Assembly: GCF_937871615.1 (NCBI RefSeq)
Contig: NZ_CALMPA010000046.1
Span: forward strand, 186,001-250,000
DNA: 64,000 nucleotides
Reading direction: 5' to 3'
Source: an uncultured Sphingomonas sp.
Lineage (GTDB): Bacteria > Pseudomonadota > Alphaproteobacteria > Sphingomonadales > Sphingomonadaceae
Both the position numbers and the translations under genes were made by a program. The notes under the pieces are model-generated. The model saw nothing but the letters and a program-made list of their open reading frames with translations, was not told where the DNA came from and did not search any database. Shown piece after piece: positions 1 through 8,972 of the stretch; position 1 is the first letter of the stretch, and every line of letters starts with the position of its first letter.

Positions 1-1125
1 GCACTTGACGCCGAGGCGTGGCGGCGCGGGGAATCGCTGTATCTGCCCGATGGCAAGGCGGCGCTTTATCCCCCGGCGCTGGGCGAGGGGGCGGCGAGCC
101 TGTTGCCCGATGGCGATCGCCCGGCGGTGATCTTCGCGGTGCGGGTCGCGCCCGATGGCACGGCGGCGCTTGATGGCGTGGAGCGCGCGGTGATTCGCAG
201 CCGCGCGAAGCTGGCGTATGAAACGGTGCAGACCGGGGATTTGCCCGCCGGGTTCGCCGATCTCGCCGCGCGCGTCATCGCGGCGGAAGATCGGCGCGGC
301 GCGGCACGGGTCGATCCGCCCGAGCAGGAACTGGCGCGCAATGGCGATGGCCGGCTGCAACTGCGCTTCCGCCCGCGCGAGGCATCGGAGGATCAGAATG
401 CCGCGATGTCGCTCGCGACCAATCTGGCGGTGGCACAGGCGATGCTGTCGCGCCACACCGGGCTGTTCCGCGTCATGCCGGGGCCGGACGCGCACGCGGT
501 CGCACGGCTGCGCAATGCCGCCGCCGCGCTCGCCATCGGCTGGCCGGCGGATATGTCGCTCGCAGACTTTCAGCGCGGCCTCGACGGGCATGATCCGCGC
601 CACGCGGCGATGATGATCGCGATCCGTCGCGCAGGGGAGGGAGCGAGCTATGCGCCATACCAGCCCGGCATGGTGCCGTGGCACGCGGCGGTCGCGGCGA
701 CCTATGCCCATGCCACCGCCCCCTTGCGCCGGCTGGCGGATCGCTATGTCGTGCAGGCCGCGCTGGCGATCGCGAACGGCAAGGCGGTGCCCGATTTCGT
801 CACCGCCGCTTTCGCGCGGCTGCCGGCGGTGATGGCGCATTCCGGCGCGATCGCGGGCGCGGTCGATCGCGCGGTGATCGACATGGCGGAAGCGGTGATG
901 CTCCAGGGACAGGAGGGGCAGGCGTTCGACGCGGTGATCCTCGATCGCGAGGAACGCAGCGCGCGCATTCAGCTTTGCGATCGCCCGGTGGTGGCGCGGG
1001 TGACGACGGATGCGGGCGAGCCGGGGGACACGATCGAGGTGCGGCTCGACGAGGCCGATCCGGTGCGCCGCGCGCTGCACTTCTCGCGCATCGCCCCCGT
1101 CCAGGCTCAGCCGACGAGCGGATGA
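1..1125 (+). CDS. RNB-domain exoribonuclease (RNase II/R family), C-terminal part
   Basis: The reading frame is open from base 1, so the 5' end lies outside the window. The visible 374 codons match the C-terminal part of an RNB catalytic domain: the stretch 'YAHATAPLRRLADRYV' corresponds to the conserved 'THATSPIRRYADL' segment of RNase R/II enzymes, which degrade RNA 3' to 5' in the cytoplasm. The catalytic aspartate cluster would lie upstream of the window. The C-terminal 100 residues may form a short S1/OB-like tail. The stop overlaps the convergent thpR gene by 19 bp. Family assignment is firm; whether it is RNase R or a smaller RNB protein cannot be decided from this fragment. Confidence 0.85.
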   Translation, partial: ALDAEAWRRGESLYLPDGKAALYPPALGEGAASLLPDGDRPAVIFAVRVAPDGTAALDGVERAVIRSRAKLAYETVQTGDLPAGFADLAARVIAAEDRRGAARVDPPEQELARNGDGRLQLRFRPREASEDQNAAMSLATNLAVAQAMLSRHTGLFRVMPGPDAHAVARLRNAAAALAIGWPADMSLADFQRGLDGHDPRHAAMMIAIRRAGEGASYAPYQPGMVPWHAAVAATYAHATAPLRRLADRYVVQAALAIANGKAVPDFVTAAFARLPAVMAHSGAIAGAVDRAVIDMAEAVMLQGQEGQAFDAVILDREERSARIQLCDRPVVARVTTDAGEPGDTIEVRLDEADPVRRALHFSRIAPVQAQPTSG

Positions 1126-1652
1126 CGAACGATCGGCGCATAGCGCGCGCCGTCATGCCCGAGGCTGCTTTCATAGAGGATCAGCTCAGCCATGGTGAAC
1201 GGCGCGCTGGAAAGCGCGGCGTGCTCCGCGATCCAGCGTTCGAGCGCTGCGCCATGCCCTGCGCTGCGCGGTAGCCGGGCGAGCGTGATGTGCGGCAGAT
1301 AGGCGCGCCGTTCCGGCTCCAGCCCGAGCCGCACCAGCGCATGATCCACCTTGCGATGCAGCGCGGCGAGCGCCTCATGCGGCGTGACGCCCGCCCATAA
1401 GGCGTCGGCCCGCCCGCGCTTGTCGAACCGCCCCACCCCGGCGAGCGCGATGGTTGGCGCAGGGGCGGCAATCCCGCCGATCGCGAGCGCGATTTCCTCC
1501 GCCAGCGGGCGTTCGACCTCGCCGATGAAGCGCAAGGTGAGATGGAGTTGGGCGTCGTCCTGCCATCGCGCGCCGGGCACGCCACCCATCGTTTGCGCAA
1601 GCGTGGCGCGGATCGCGGACGGTGGGCACAGGGCGACGAACAGGCGGTGCAT
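1107..1652 (-). CDS. thpR: RNA 2',3'-cyclic phosphodiesterase (2'-5' RNA ligase-like)
   Basis: A 181-residue protein of the 2H phosphoesterase superfamily. Both signature motifs are visible: 'HLTLRFIG' near residue 42 and 'HITLARL' about 80 residues later; the two histidines and threonines form the active site that opens 2',3'-cyclic phosphates on RNA ends. Length is normal for bacterial ThpR (about 180 residues). I chose the ATG at 1652 because the protein then begins 'MHRLFVALCP', the usual N terminus; the open frame continues about 30 codons upstream without homology. It converges on the RNB gene and is divergent from the Bax-inhibitor-1 gene. Confidence 0.88.
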   Translation of the reverse strand: MHRLFVALCPPSAIRATLAQTMGGVPGARWQDDAQLHLTLRFIGEVERPLAEEIALAIGGIAAPAPTIALAGVGRFDKRGRADALWAGVTPHEALAALHRKVDHALVRLGLEPERRAYLPHITLARLPRSAGHGAALERWIAEHAALSSAPFTMAELILYESSLGHDGARYAPIVRHPLVG

Positions 1653-1697
1653 CGGGCGAACCTTTTTGTAACGAAAGATTGCTTCCGGGCGGCTCGC

Positions 1698-1726
1698 TTG
1701 AAAATTTCGCCCGCACGGGCAATATT
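1698..1726 (+). promoter_or_regulatory. Candidate sigma70-type promoter for the Bax inhibitor-1 gene
   Basis: TTGAAA (1698-1703) is followed after exactly 17 bp by AATATT (1721-1726), about 48 bp before the start codon at 1774 in the divergent intergenic region. Spacing and -35 hexamer are good, the -10 is one of several possible readings. Prediction from sequence only. Confidence 0.45.
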
Positions 1727-1773
1727 TCGGCAGTACCGGCTCGTTCATTGCCGGACAAAGGAGCGAACTGACA

Positions 1774-2520
1774 ATGGCTAACTGGTCTGACCCCCGGCCG
1801 ACCGCCGCCCCCTTCGGGTCGAGCGCCGCCGATACGCGGAGCGCTGCGTATGACGCGGGTCTCCGGTCTTACATGCTCTCGGTGTACAACTACATGGCCT
1901 CCGGCGTGTTGTTGACCGGGATCGTGGCGCTGCTGTTCGCCAGCGGTGGCCGCGACAGCCTGGCCGCGCAGGTGTTCATGGCGCCCGGCATCCTGAAATA
2001 TCTGGTGATGTTCTCGCCGCTCGCCTTCGTGCTGGTGCTGAATTTCGGGCTTAACCGCCTGTCGACGGGCGCCGCGCAGGCGATCTTCTTCGCATTCGCC
2101 GCCGTGATGGGCGTGTCGATGTCGACGATCTTCCTCGTCTATACGGGCACGTCGATCGCGATCACCTTCTTCGCCACCGCCGTCGCGTTCCTGTCACTCA
2201 GCCTCTATGGCTATTCGACGAAGCGCGATCTGTCCGGCATGGGGACCTTCCTCATCATGGGCGTGGTCGGCATCATCGTCGCCTCGCTGCTCAATCTGTG
2301 GTTCAAGTCGCCCGCGATGGCGATGGTAATCAGCGCGATCGGCGTGCTGCTGTTCGCGGGCCTCACGGCCTATGATACGCAGCGGATCAAGAGCATGTAT
2401 GCTTATGTCGCCGGCACGGACATGATGGGCAAGGCCGTCATCATGGGCGCGCTGTCGCTGTATCTCGATTTCATCAACATGTTCCAGTTCCTGCTGTCCT
2501 TCATGGGCCAGCGTGACTGA
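1774..2520 (+). CDS. Bax inhibitor-1/YccA family integral membrane protein
   Basis: A 248-residue, highly hydrophobic protein with about seven predicted membrane segments and the length of the bacterial BI-1 family (YccA/YbhL type). Family members sit in the inner membrane; YccA binds and restrains the FtsH protease and other members act as pH-gated calcium leak channels. The C-terminal part contains 'LTAYDTQRIKSMY', with the Asp of the conserved di-aspartyl region. The start is supported by a good ribosome-binding site (AAGGAG, spacing 9) before ATG 1774. It is monocistronic: a divergent neighbour upstream and a strong terminator downstream. Confidence 0.9.
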   Translation: MANWSDPRPTAAPFGSSAADTRSAAYDAGLRSYMLSVYNYMASGVLLTGIVALLFASGGRDSLAAQVFMAPGILKYLVMFSPLAFVLVLNFGLNRLSTGAAQAIFFAFAAVMGVSMSTIFLVYTGTSIAITFFATAVAFLSLSLYGYSTKRDLSGMGTFLIMGVVGIIVASLLNLWFKSPAMAMVISAIGVLLFAGLTAYDTQRIKSMYAYVAGTDMMGKAVIMGALSLYLDFINMFQFLLSFMGQRD

Positions 2521-2552
2521 TTGATCGGCCGCTCAAACGGCTGAGATTTTCG

Positions 2553-2583
2553 AGGCCCGGCGGGAATTCCGCCGGGCCTTTTT
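2553..2583 (+). terminator. Rho-independent terminator after the Bax inhibitor-1 gene
   Basis: Perfect 11-bp G+C-rich stem (AGGCCCGGCGG / CCGCCGGGCCT) with a 5-nt loop, immediately followed by TTTTT. It lies 33 bp after the stop codon. Confidence 0.9.
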
Positions 2584-2686
2584 CATGCGCGACATGCTCG
2601 TCCGGGCGGCGGCGGCGCATGGCGCGGCTACCATCTCTTAACCATCATGGTGGCAGGATGGCGCGACCGGACAGGAAAGACGACAG

Positions 2687-2995
2687 ATGACCGCTCTCGC
2701 GAAAACCAGGGACGCTCGCCGCGCGCCGCGCTCGCCGGCGGAATGCCGCGCCACCGCGCGCGTCGCGGTCTCGGTCGAGGTGATCGACGCGTCCGCCAAC
2801 GGCATCCGCGCGCGCATCTCGATCGCGCTGCCGGTGGGGACGACGCTCAAGATCGGGCTGCCCGGCGCGGTGCAGCGCCACGCGCGCATCATCTGGTCGA
2901 ACGATGGAGAGATCGGCTGCGAATTCCTCGCCCCGCTGTCCGAGGAGGAGCTTGGCAGCGTCCTTGCCGCCACGCCGGATGCCCGCCCGCGCTAA
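2687..2995 (+). CDS. PilZ domain protein
   Basis: A 102-residue single-domain protein. The c-di-GMP binding signature of PilZ domains is an RxxxR motif followed by D/NxSxxG: here 'RRAPR' at residues 11-15 and 'DASANG' about 25 residues later. The spacing is normal and the rest is beta-rich. PilZ proteins act as cytoplasmic c-di-GMP receptors controlling motility, polysaccharide or pili; the target is not indicated by the neighbours. A purine-rich AGGAAAG precedes the ATG. Function beyond nucleotide binding is not predictable. Confidence 0.75.
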   Translation: MTALAKTRDARRAPRSPAECRATARVAVSVEVIDASANGIRARISIALPVGTTLKIGLPGAVQRHARIIWSNDGEIGCEFLAPLSEEELGSVLAATPDARPR

Positions 2996-3146
2996 GGCCG
3001 TTTCGAGGCGGGCGCGGCAACTCGACAAACCGCATCGCTCCCACATCTCCACTTCATAAAGCGCCGCCGCAGAGGCTGGATCGCCGCAAGGGATAGCCGG
3101 GCGGCCTTCCGCTTTCGGAAAGTTGCCCGAACCTCCCGATTTTCGC

Positions 3147-4509
<1,363 letters not shown>

Positions 4510-4515
4510 CGATCA

Positions 4516-5574
4516 GTGGCTGAGATTATCGAGACCGAGCCGGCCGCCGATGCGCCGGAAACCGCGCGGATGAACATGATCCAGGCGATCAATTCCGCGC
4601 TCGATGTGATGATGGCGCGCGACGATGCGATCGTCGTGATGGGTGAGGATGTGGGCTATTTCGGCGGCGTGTTCCGCGCGACCGCCGGCTTGCAGAAGAA
4701 ATACGGCAAGACCCGCGTGTTCGATACGCCGATCACCGAATGCGGCATCATCGGCGTCGCGGTGGGGATGGGGGCCTATGGCCTGCGCCCCGTGCCGGAA
4801 ATCCAGTTCGCCGATTATATCTATCCCGCGCTCGATCAACTCGTGAGCGAGGCGGCGCGGCTGCGCTATCGCTCCGACGGCGAGTTCATCGCGCCGCTCA
4901 CCGTGCGGTCGCCGTTCGGCGGCGGGATCTTCGGCGGGCAGACCCATTCGCAATCGCCGGAGGGGATTTTCACGCACGTCGCCGGGCTAAAGACGGTGAT
5001 CCCCTCGACGCCATATGATGCCAAGGGCCTGCTGATCGCGGCGATCGAGGATAATGATCCGGTGATCTTCTTCGAGCCGAAGCGCATCTATAATGGCCCG
5101 TTCAACGGACACTGGGACCGCCCGGCGGAAAACTGGTCGAAACATCCCGCAAGCGCGGTGCCGAGCGGCTATTATCGCATCCCGCTGGGCAAGGCGAACG
5201 TGGTTCGCGAGGGCGAAGCGGTGACGATCCTTGCCTATGGCACGATGGTCCATGTCTGCCTTGGCGTCGTGGCGGAAGCCGGGGTCGATGCCGAGGTGAT
5301 CGACCTGCGCACTCTGGTGCCGCTCGATATCGAGACGATCGAGGCATCGGTGAAGAAGACCGGCCGCTGCATGATCGTGCATGAGGCGACGCGCACCTCC
5401 GGCTTCGGTTCGGAACTGTCGGCGCTGGTGCAGGAACGCTGCTTTTATCATCTGGAAGCGCCGATCGAGCGCGTCACCGGATTTGACACGCCATATCCGC
5501 ACAGCCTGGAATGGGCGTATTTTCCGGGGCCGGTGCGGATCGGGCAGGCGCTCAAGAAAATTCTGAAGGATTGA
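4516..5574 (+). CDS. bkdA2: Branched-chain 2-oxoacid dehydrogenase E1 component, beta subunit
   Basis: A 352-residue transketolase-like subunit with a GTG start 6 bp after the E1alpha stop. 'VMGEDVGYFGGVFRAT' near residue 40 is the conserved ThDP-pyrimidine/metal-binding region and 'RVFDTPITECGI' is the family hallmark. It ends with the transketolase C-terminal domain ('IDLRTLVPLD', 'HEATRTSGFG'). It assembles with the alpha subunit into the alpha2beta2 E1. Closely coupled to the E2 gene, whose ATG lies 5 bp after this stop. The operon has no lipoamide dehydrogenase (E3) in the window, so E3 must come from elsewhere. Confidence 0.93.
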   Translation: MAEIIETEPAADAPETARMNMIQAINSALDVMMARDDAIVVMGEDVGYFGGVFRATAGLQKKYGKTRVFDTPITECGIIGVAVGMGAYGLRPVPEIQFADYIYPALDQLVSEAARLRYRSDGEFIAPLTVRSPFGGGIFGGQTHSQSPEGIFTHVAGLKTVIPSTPYDAKGLLIAAIEDNDPVIFFEPKRIYNGPFNGHWDRPAENWSKHPASAVPSGYYRIPLGKANVVREGEAVTILAYGTMVHVCLGVVAEAGVDAEVIDLRTLVPLDIETIEASVKKTGRCMIVHEATRTSGFGSELSALVQERCFYHLEAPIERVTGFDTPYPHSLEWAYFPGPVRIGQALKKILKD

Positions 5575-5579
5575 CGACG

Positions 5580-6890
5580 ATGGCGCGTTTCAACTTCCGC
5601 TTGCCTGACATTGGCGAAGGCATTTCCGAGGCAGAGATCGTCGCCTGGCATGTCAAGATCGGCGATCGGGTCGAGGAAGACCAGCAGATCGCGGATATGA
5701 TGACCGACAAGGCGACGGTCGAGATGGAAAGCCCGGTCGCGGGAACGGTTGTCGAACTGGCCGGCGAGGTCGGCGATCAGGTGTCGATCGGCGCAACCCT
5801 GGTGGTGATCGAAATCGAGGGCGAGGAACACGCCGCCGCCGAGATCGAGGCGGAAGCGCCGGGCGCCGCAGTGATCGAACCGGCGGTGGTGGAGAGTTTC
5901 TCGCATCCTGAGCTTGCGACGAAGCCCGATCCTCTCCCCGTTCGGGCTGAGCCTGTCGAATCGCTGCCTTCTTCCGAAAGGAAGGATAGCTCTTCGGCAA
6001 GCTCGGGGCGAACGGAAGAAGTGGCGCGCCATGTCCTCGCATCCCCCGCGGTCCGTGCGCGCGCACGCGATCTCGGGATTGATCTCGCGCAGGTGAAGGC
6101 CGCGGAGGGTGATCGCATCCGTCACGCCGATCTCGACGCGTATCTGCGCTATGCCGCCGGGCAGGGCTATCATGCCCCTTACGCTAGCCGCGCGCGCGCC
6201 GACGAGCAGATCAAGGTGATCGGGATGCGTCGCCGCATCGCTGAGAATATGGCCGCATCGAAACGCCACATTCCGCATTTCACCTATGTCGACGAAATCG
6301 ACGTGACCGAACTGGAACGGGTGCGTGCGGATCTCAACGCGACGCGCGGCAGCCGTCCGAAACTCACGATGCTGCCGTTGCTGATCGTCGCGATCTGCCG
6401 CACTCTGCCTGATTTCCCGATGCTCAACGCGCGTTATGACGATGAGGCGGGCGTCGTGACCCGCTCGGGCCGGGTGCATCTCGGCATGGCGACGCAGACC
6501 GACGCGGGGCTTACTGTCCCCGTGATCCGCGATGCGCAGGATCGCAACGTATGGCAACTCGCCACCGAGATTGCCCGGCTTGCGGAGGCCGCGCGCGCCG
6601 CGAAGCTCAAGCCGGAGGAATTGGGTGGTGGCACGATCACCGTCACCAGCCTCGGCCCGCTAGGCGGCATCGCGACCACGCCGGTAATCAACCGGCCGGA
6701 AGTGGCGATCATCGGGCCGAACAAGATCGTCGAGCGCCCGGTTTTCCGTGGCGATGATATCGTCCGTGCGAAGCTGATGAACCTTTCGATCAGTTGCGAT
6801 CATCGCGTGGTCGATGGCTGGGACGCGGCGAGCTATGTTCAGGCGCTCAAGAAGCTGCTTGAAACGCCGGTGCTGCTGTTCGCCGATTGA
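5580..6890 (+). CDS. bkdB: Branched-chain 2-oxoacid dehydrogenase E2 component (dihydrolipoyl acyltransferase)
   Basis: 436 residues in the classical E2 order: one N-terminal lipoyl domain (lipoyl-lysine in 'MMTDKATVEM', Lys44), a variable linker, a peripheral subunit-binding domain (about residues 150-185, 'ASPAVRARARDLGIDL'), and the C-terminal catalytic acyltransferase domain with the active-site 'DHRVVDG'. It transfers branched acyl groups from lipoate to CoA. The linker at residues 120-145 is encoded by a dispersed inverted repeat (5938-6015) that stays in frame. The start is the ATG at 5580, giving the standard 'MARFNFRLPDIGEG' N terminus. Confidence 0.93.
   Translation: MARFNFRLPDIGEGISEAEIVAWHVKIGDRVEEDQQIADMMTDKATVEMESPVAGTVVELAGEVGDQVSIGATLVVIEIEGEEHAAAEIEAEAPGAAVIEPAVVESFSHPELATKPDPLPVRAEPVESLPSSERKDSSSASSGRTEEVARHVLASPAVRARARDLGIDLAQVKAAEGDRIRHADLDAYLRYAAGQGYHAPYASRARADEQIKVIGMRRRIAENMAASKRHIPHFTYVDEIDVTELERVRADLNATRGSRPKLTMLPLLIVAICRTLPDFPMLNARYDDEAGVVTRSGRVHLGMATQTDAGLTVPVIRDAQDRNVWQLATEIARLAEAARAAKLKPEELGGGTITVTSLGPLGGIATTPVINRPEVAIIGPNKIVERPVFRGDDIVRAKLMNLSISCDHRVVDGWDAASYVQALKKLLETPVLLFAD
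5938..6015. repeat. Dispersed inverted repeat inserted in frame in the E2 linker
   Basis: The left arm at 5938-5960 contains TTCGGGCTGAGCCTGTCGAA, the known arm of a palindromic repeat widely scattered in sphingomonad genomes. The right arm at 5991-6015 (ending GGGCGAACGG) is its imperfect reverse complement, with about 18 of 23 positions matching. A smaller hairpin (CTTCC-GAAA-GGAAG) lies between the arms. The 78-bp unit is a multiple of three and is translated into the flexible linker between the lipoyl and subunit-binding domains. Confidence 0.75.
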
Positions 6891-6901
6891 TCGTGGCTAG
6901 G

Positions 6902-6932
6902 GCGGCGCGGGGCATATCCAGCCCTGCGCCGC
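6902..6932. terminator. Hairpin between the convergent E2 and small membrane protein genes
   Basis: A 12-bp near-perfect stem (GCGGCGCGGGGC / GCCCTGCGCCGC) with a 7-nt loop lies 11 bp after the E2 stop and 7 bp from the stop of the convergent small gene. There is no clear U tract, so factor-independent termination is uncertain. Confidence 0.5.
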
Positions 6933-6938
6933 GTCACT

Positions 6939-7082
6939 TCATGCTCGACGGTTGGTGAAAAGCTGGACGAGGCCGACGACCAGCGCGACGATCAACAGGA
7001 TGTGGATCAGGCCGCCGGCGATATGGAGGCTGAAACCAAGCAGCCACAGGATCGCGAGGATGATAACGATCGTCCACAGCAT
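6939..7082 (-). CDS. lmo0937 family small membrane protein
   Basis: A 47-residue ORF, too short for standard ORF lists. It begins 'MLWTIVIILAILWLLGF' and ends 'LVQLFTNRR', matching the small hydrophobic lmo0937 family found in many bacteria next to stress genes. It consists of two hydrophobic helices joined by a 'SLHIAGGLIH' turn. GGAG sits 9 bases before the ATG on the minus strand. The function of the family is unknown; members are often induced by stress. It is convergent with the E2 gene. Confidence 0.8.
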   Translation of the reverse strand: MLWTIVIILAILWLLGFSLHIAGGLIHILLIVALVVGLVQLFTNRRA

Positions 7083-7190
7083 TGCTTTTCTCCGCCGGAA
7101 ACCCAGGCAAGAACGTGGATCATATCGAATCCGTTCCGGAATGCGACGATCTTTGTCAGCGGCTTGGCAATATTCGGCGGGGTGTGCGCT

Positions 7191-7868
7191 TTAGCGAAAT
7201 GCGAAGTTCAAGCTGGCCGTGGCCGCGTGATCGTTTCCGCCGCCGGCAGCGAAGCTATGCTGATTGAGATAGCCCAACTCGATATTCGCGTTCTTTGTCA
7301 GCGGGGTGTAAACCGCGATCGTATTGCGCATTCGATCCATGCCGTGAATCGTCTGAAAGGCGGTGCGGTTGAGGTTGACGAAGCTCTCGTGGCTGATCGC
7401 CACGCCGGTTGTTCCGTCTGCGTGGAAGGGGAGCGCCAGGCGGGCGAATGGTCGCAGGCGCCAGCCCGTGCCGTTCATCCCCTCGCGCCACCGTTGCTCG
7501 CCGCGTAACCGGAAGTTCGCCCGGAGCCTGCCGATTCTGACATTGTCGAAGCTCACCTGTTCGCGCGCGCGATGCTCCATCACGGCGAAGCGGCCCGCGT
7601 CGTAGTTCGGATCGTGCGTATAGCCGGCCCACAGCGTCAGGCGGGGGGCGATGCGATAGCCAAGCAATGAATTGCTCTCGATCTCGTACAAGCCGCTGCG
7701 CGTGTCGCTGATCCGCGCAATGACTTCCTGCGAGAGGCGCCAGCCGTCGCCCAGTTCCACCGTGCCGGCGGCGGTCAGCCACAATTGCGAGTCGTCGCGG
7801 GCGAACGCCGCGTTGGGGCAGAAAGCGGTCATCAGGCAGATTACGCAACAGGCAAGTGTCTTGAGCAT
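7191..7868 (-). CDS. DUF2490 family outer-membrane protein
   Basis: 225 residues starting at 'MLKTLACCVICLMTAF' (a Sec signal peptide cleaved after a small-residue motif near 'AAFA'). The mature part is made of alternating hydrophobic and polar residues with many Tyr/Trp/Arg, ending in '...AATASLNFAFR', a terminal aromatic beta strand typical of outer-membrane barrels. 'DDSQLWLTAAGTVELGDGWRLSQEV' opens the mature protein as in DUF2490. Function is unknown. An open frame extends ten codons upstream (7898), but ATG 7868 gives a normal signal peptide. Confidence 0.75.
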   Translation of the reverse strand: MLKTLACCVICLMTAFCPNAAFARDDSQLWLTAAGTVELGDGWRLSQEVIARISDTRSGLYEIESNSLLGYRIAPRLTLWAGYTHDPNYDAGRFAVMEHRAREQVSFDNVRIGRLRANFRLRGEQRWREGMNGTGWRLRPFARLALPFHADGTTGVAISHESFVNLNRTAFQTIHGMDRMRNTIAVYTPLTKNANIELGYLNQHSFAAGGGNDHAATASLNFAFR

Positions 7869-7928
7869 CGGAAACGCTGATGCGCAGAAGTGCAACAAAT
7901 CCGCAACATTTGTCTCGGCTTAAAATTC

Positions 7929-7979
7929 AACCAATGGGTTTACAATCTGCAGTTGGCATGATAATAAAACCATATGGTT
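7929..7979 (+). promoter_or_regulatory. ArsR-family promoter with two operator half-palindromes and a likely leaderless start
   Basis: AACCAATGGGTT (7929-7940) and the perfect palindrome AACCATATGGTT (7968-7979) share the pattern AACC-N4-GGTT. Between them lie TTTACA (7939-7944) and TAATAA (7962-7967) with 17-bp spacing. The start codon (7974) lies inside the second palindrome, 7 bp after the -10, so transcription would begin at or next to the A of ATG and no ribosome-binding site is present. Confidence 0.6.
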
Positions 7980-8297
7980 GAAGATTCCCTCGGTCTCACC
8001 TTCGCGGCGCTCGCCGATCCTACCCGGCGGGCGATGCTGGCGGACCTGCGCAAGGGTGAGCGGTCGATCGGCGATCTCGCGGCGCCGCACGCGATGACGT
8101 TCGCCGGGGCGGCCAAACATATCGGCGTGCTGGCGCGCGCGGGACTGATCGAACGGCGCAAGGCCGGGCGACAGCAATTGTGCCGATTGAAGGCTGATCG
8201 TTTTGCCGAAGCGGAGGCATGGCTCGGCGAATGGTCGCGGTTCTGGACCCGCCAACTCGACGCATTGGAAGCTGCGTTGCAGGAAGATCGGGCATGA
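7974..8297 (+). CDS. ArsR/SmtB-type winged-helix regulator
   Basis: A 107-residue winged helix-turn-helix protein: 'LADPTRRAMLADLRKGERSIGDLA' is the typical start of the domain and 'GAAKHIGVLARAGLIERRKAGRQQL' is the recognition helix plus wing. No cysteine metal-binding motif is visible, so it belongs to the non-metal group that is usually paired with SRPBCC proteins. Genes of this type autoregulate; two palindromes flank its promoter. It is followed, 57 bp after its stop, by an SRPBCC gene, a very common pair in proteobacteria. Confidence 0.88.
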   Translation: MVEDSLGLTFAALADPTRRAMLADLRKGERSIGDLAAPHAMTFAGAAKHIGVLARAGLIERRKAGRQQLCRLKADRFAEAEAWLGEWSRFWTRQLDALEAALQEDRA

Positions 8298-8354
8298 AGC
8301 GTGACGGTTGGACGTTGCTGTTGGAATCACGTTGAAACAGGAGCTTGGATAGGC

Positions 8355-8876
8355 ATGACTGATCTTATCACGACGCAGGAATTGCGTTTCGAACGCCTGC
8401 TCACCGCGCCGATCGACAGGGTGTGGCAGTATCTCGTCGATCCCGAGTTGCGCGCGCGCTGGTTCATGGCCGGGCCGGGCGATATCCGCCCCGGCGGCAC
8501 GATCGGGCTTACCATGGCGCATGAGCGGCTGTCGGACGAGCAGGTGCCGACGCCTGAGCGTTTCGCCGGCGTGATGGGCAAAGCATGGACCGAGCGCGTG
8601 TTGCGCGTCGAGCCGCCGCACGTGCTTGCCTTCACCTGGTCGAACGGCGACGCGGGCGAGGTGACGATCACGCTTGCGCCCGAGGGCGATGGCACCCGGC
8701 TGGTGCTGCACCATACCGGGTTGCGTGGCGCGGAAGACGCCGCGAACTTCGGTGGCGGTTGGGCGGCCCATCTCAACGCGTTCGAACGCCGCGTCGCCGG
8801 GCGGGGCGTGCCGGATTTCTGGAAGCTTCACGCCGAGGCTGAAACGGTGGCGAAACGGGCGGTGGGCCTTATCTGA
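8355..8876 (+). CDS. SRPBCC (AHSA1-like) domain protein
   Basis: 173 residues of the START/Bet v 1-like fold: 'ELRFERLLTAPIDRVWQYLVDPELRARWF' is the classical N terminus, followed by 'GGTIGLTMAH' and the C-terminal helix 'GGGWAAHLNAFERRVAG'. Such proteins bind hydrophobic ligands; paired with ArsR regulators they are often called activators of Hsp90 ATPase 1 homologues, but no function is proven. Start chosen at ATG 8355, where the fold begins; an ATG at 8301 would add 18 unrelated residues. Probably cotranscribed with the upstream ArsR gene. Confidence 0.85.
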   Translation: MTDLITTQELRFERLLTAPIDRVWQYLVDPELRARWFMAGPGDIRPGGTIGLTMAHERLSDEQVPTPERFAGVMGKAWTERVLRVEPPHVLAFTWSNGDAGEVTITLAPEGDGTRLVLHHTGLRGAEDAANFGGGWAAHLNAFERRVAGRGVPDFWKLHAEAETVAKRAVGLI

Positions 8877-8882
8877 AACAAG

Positions 8883-8917
8883 GCCGCTTCCCGCGTTTCG
8901 GTCGCGCAGGAAGCGGC
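8883..8917. terminator. Hairpin between the SRPBCC and cytidylyltransferase genes
   Basis: A perfect 9-bp stem (GCCGCTTCC / GGAAGCGGC) with a 17-nt loop, 7 bp after the SRPBCC stop and before the convergent gene. It is followed by AGATTT, a weak U tract. Confidence 0.5.
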
Positions 8918-8972
8918 AGATTTCGCGTTGGCCGGAGCAGAAATGCGCCCTGCTCACGAACGTGCGCTCGTG

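Noticed and set aside
8294..8335. 13-codon frame starting at the ArsR stop (ATGA)
   Set aside because: Too short and without conservation; more likely an accidental overlap.
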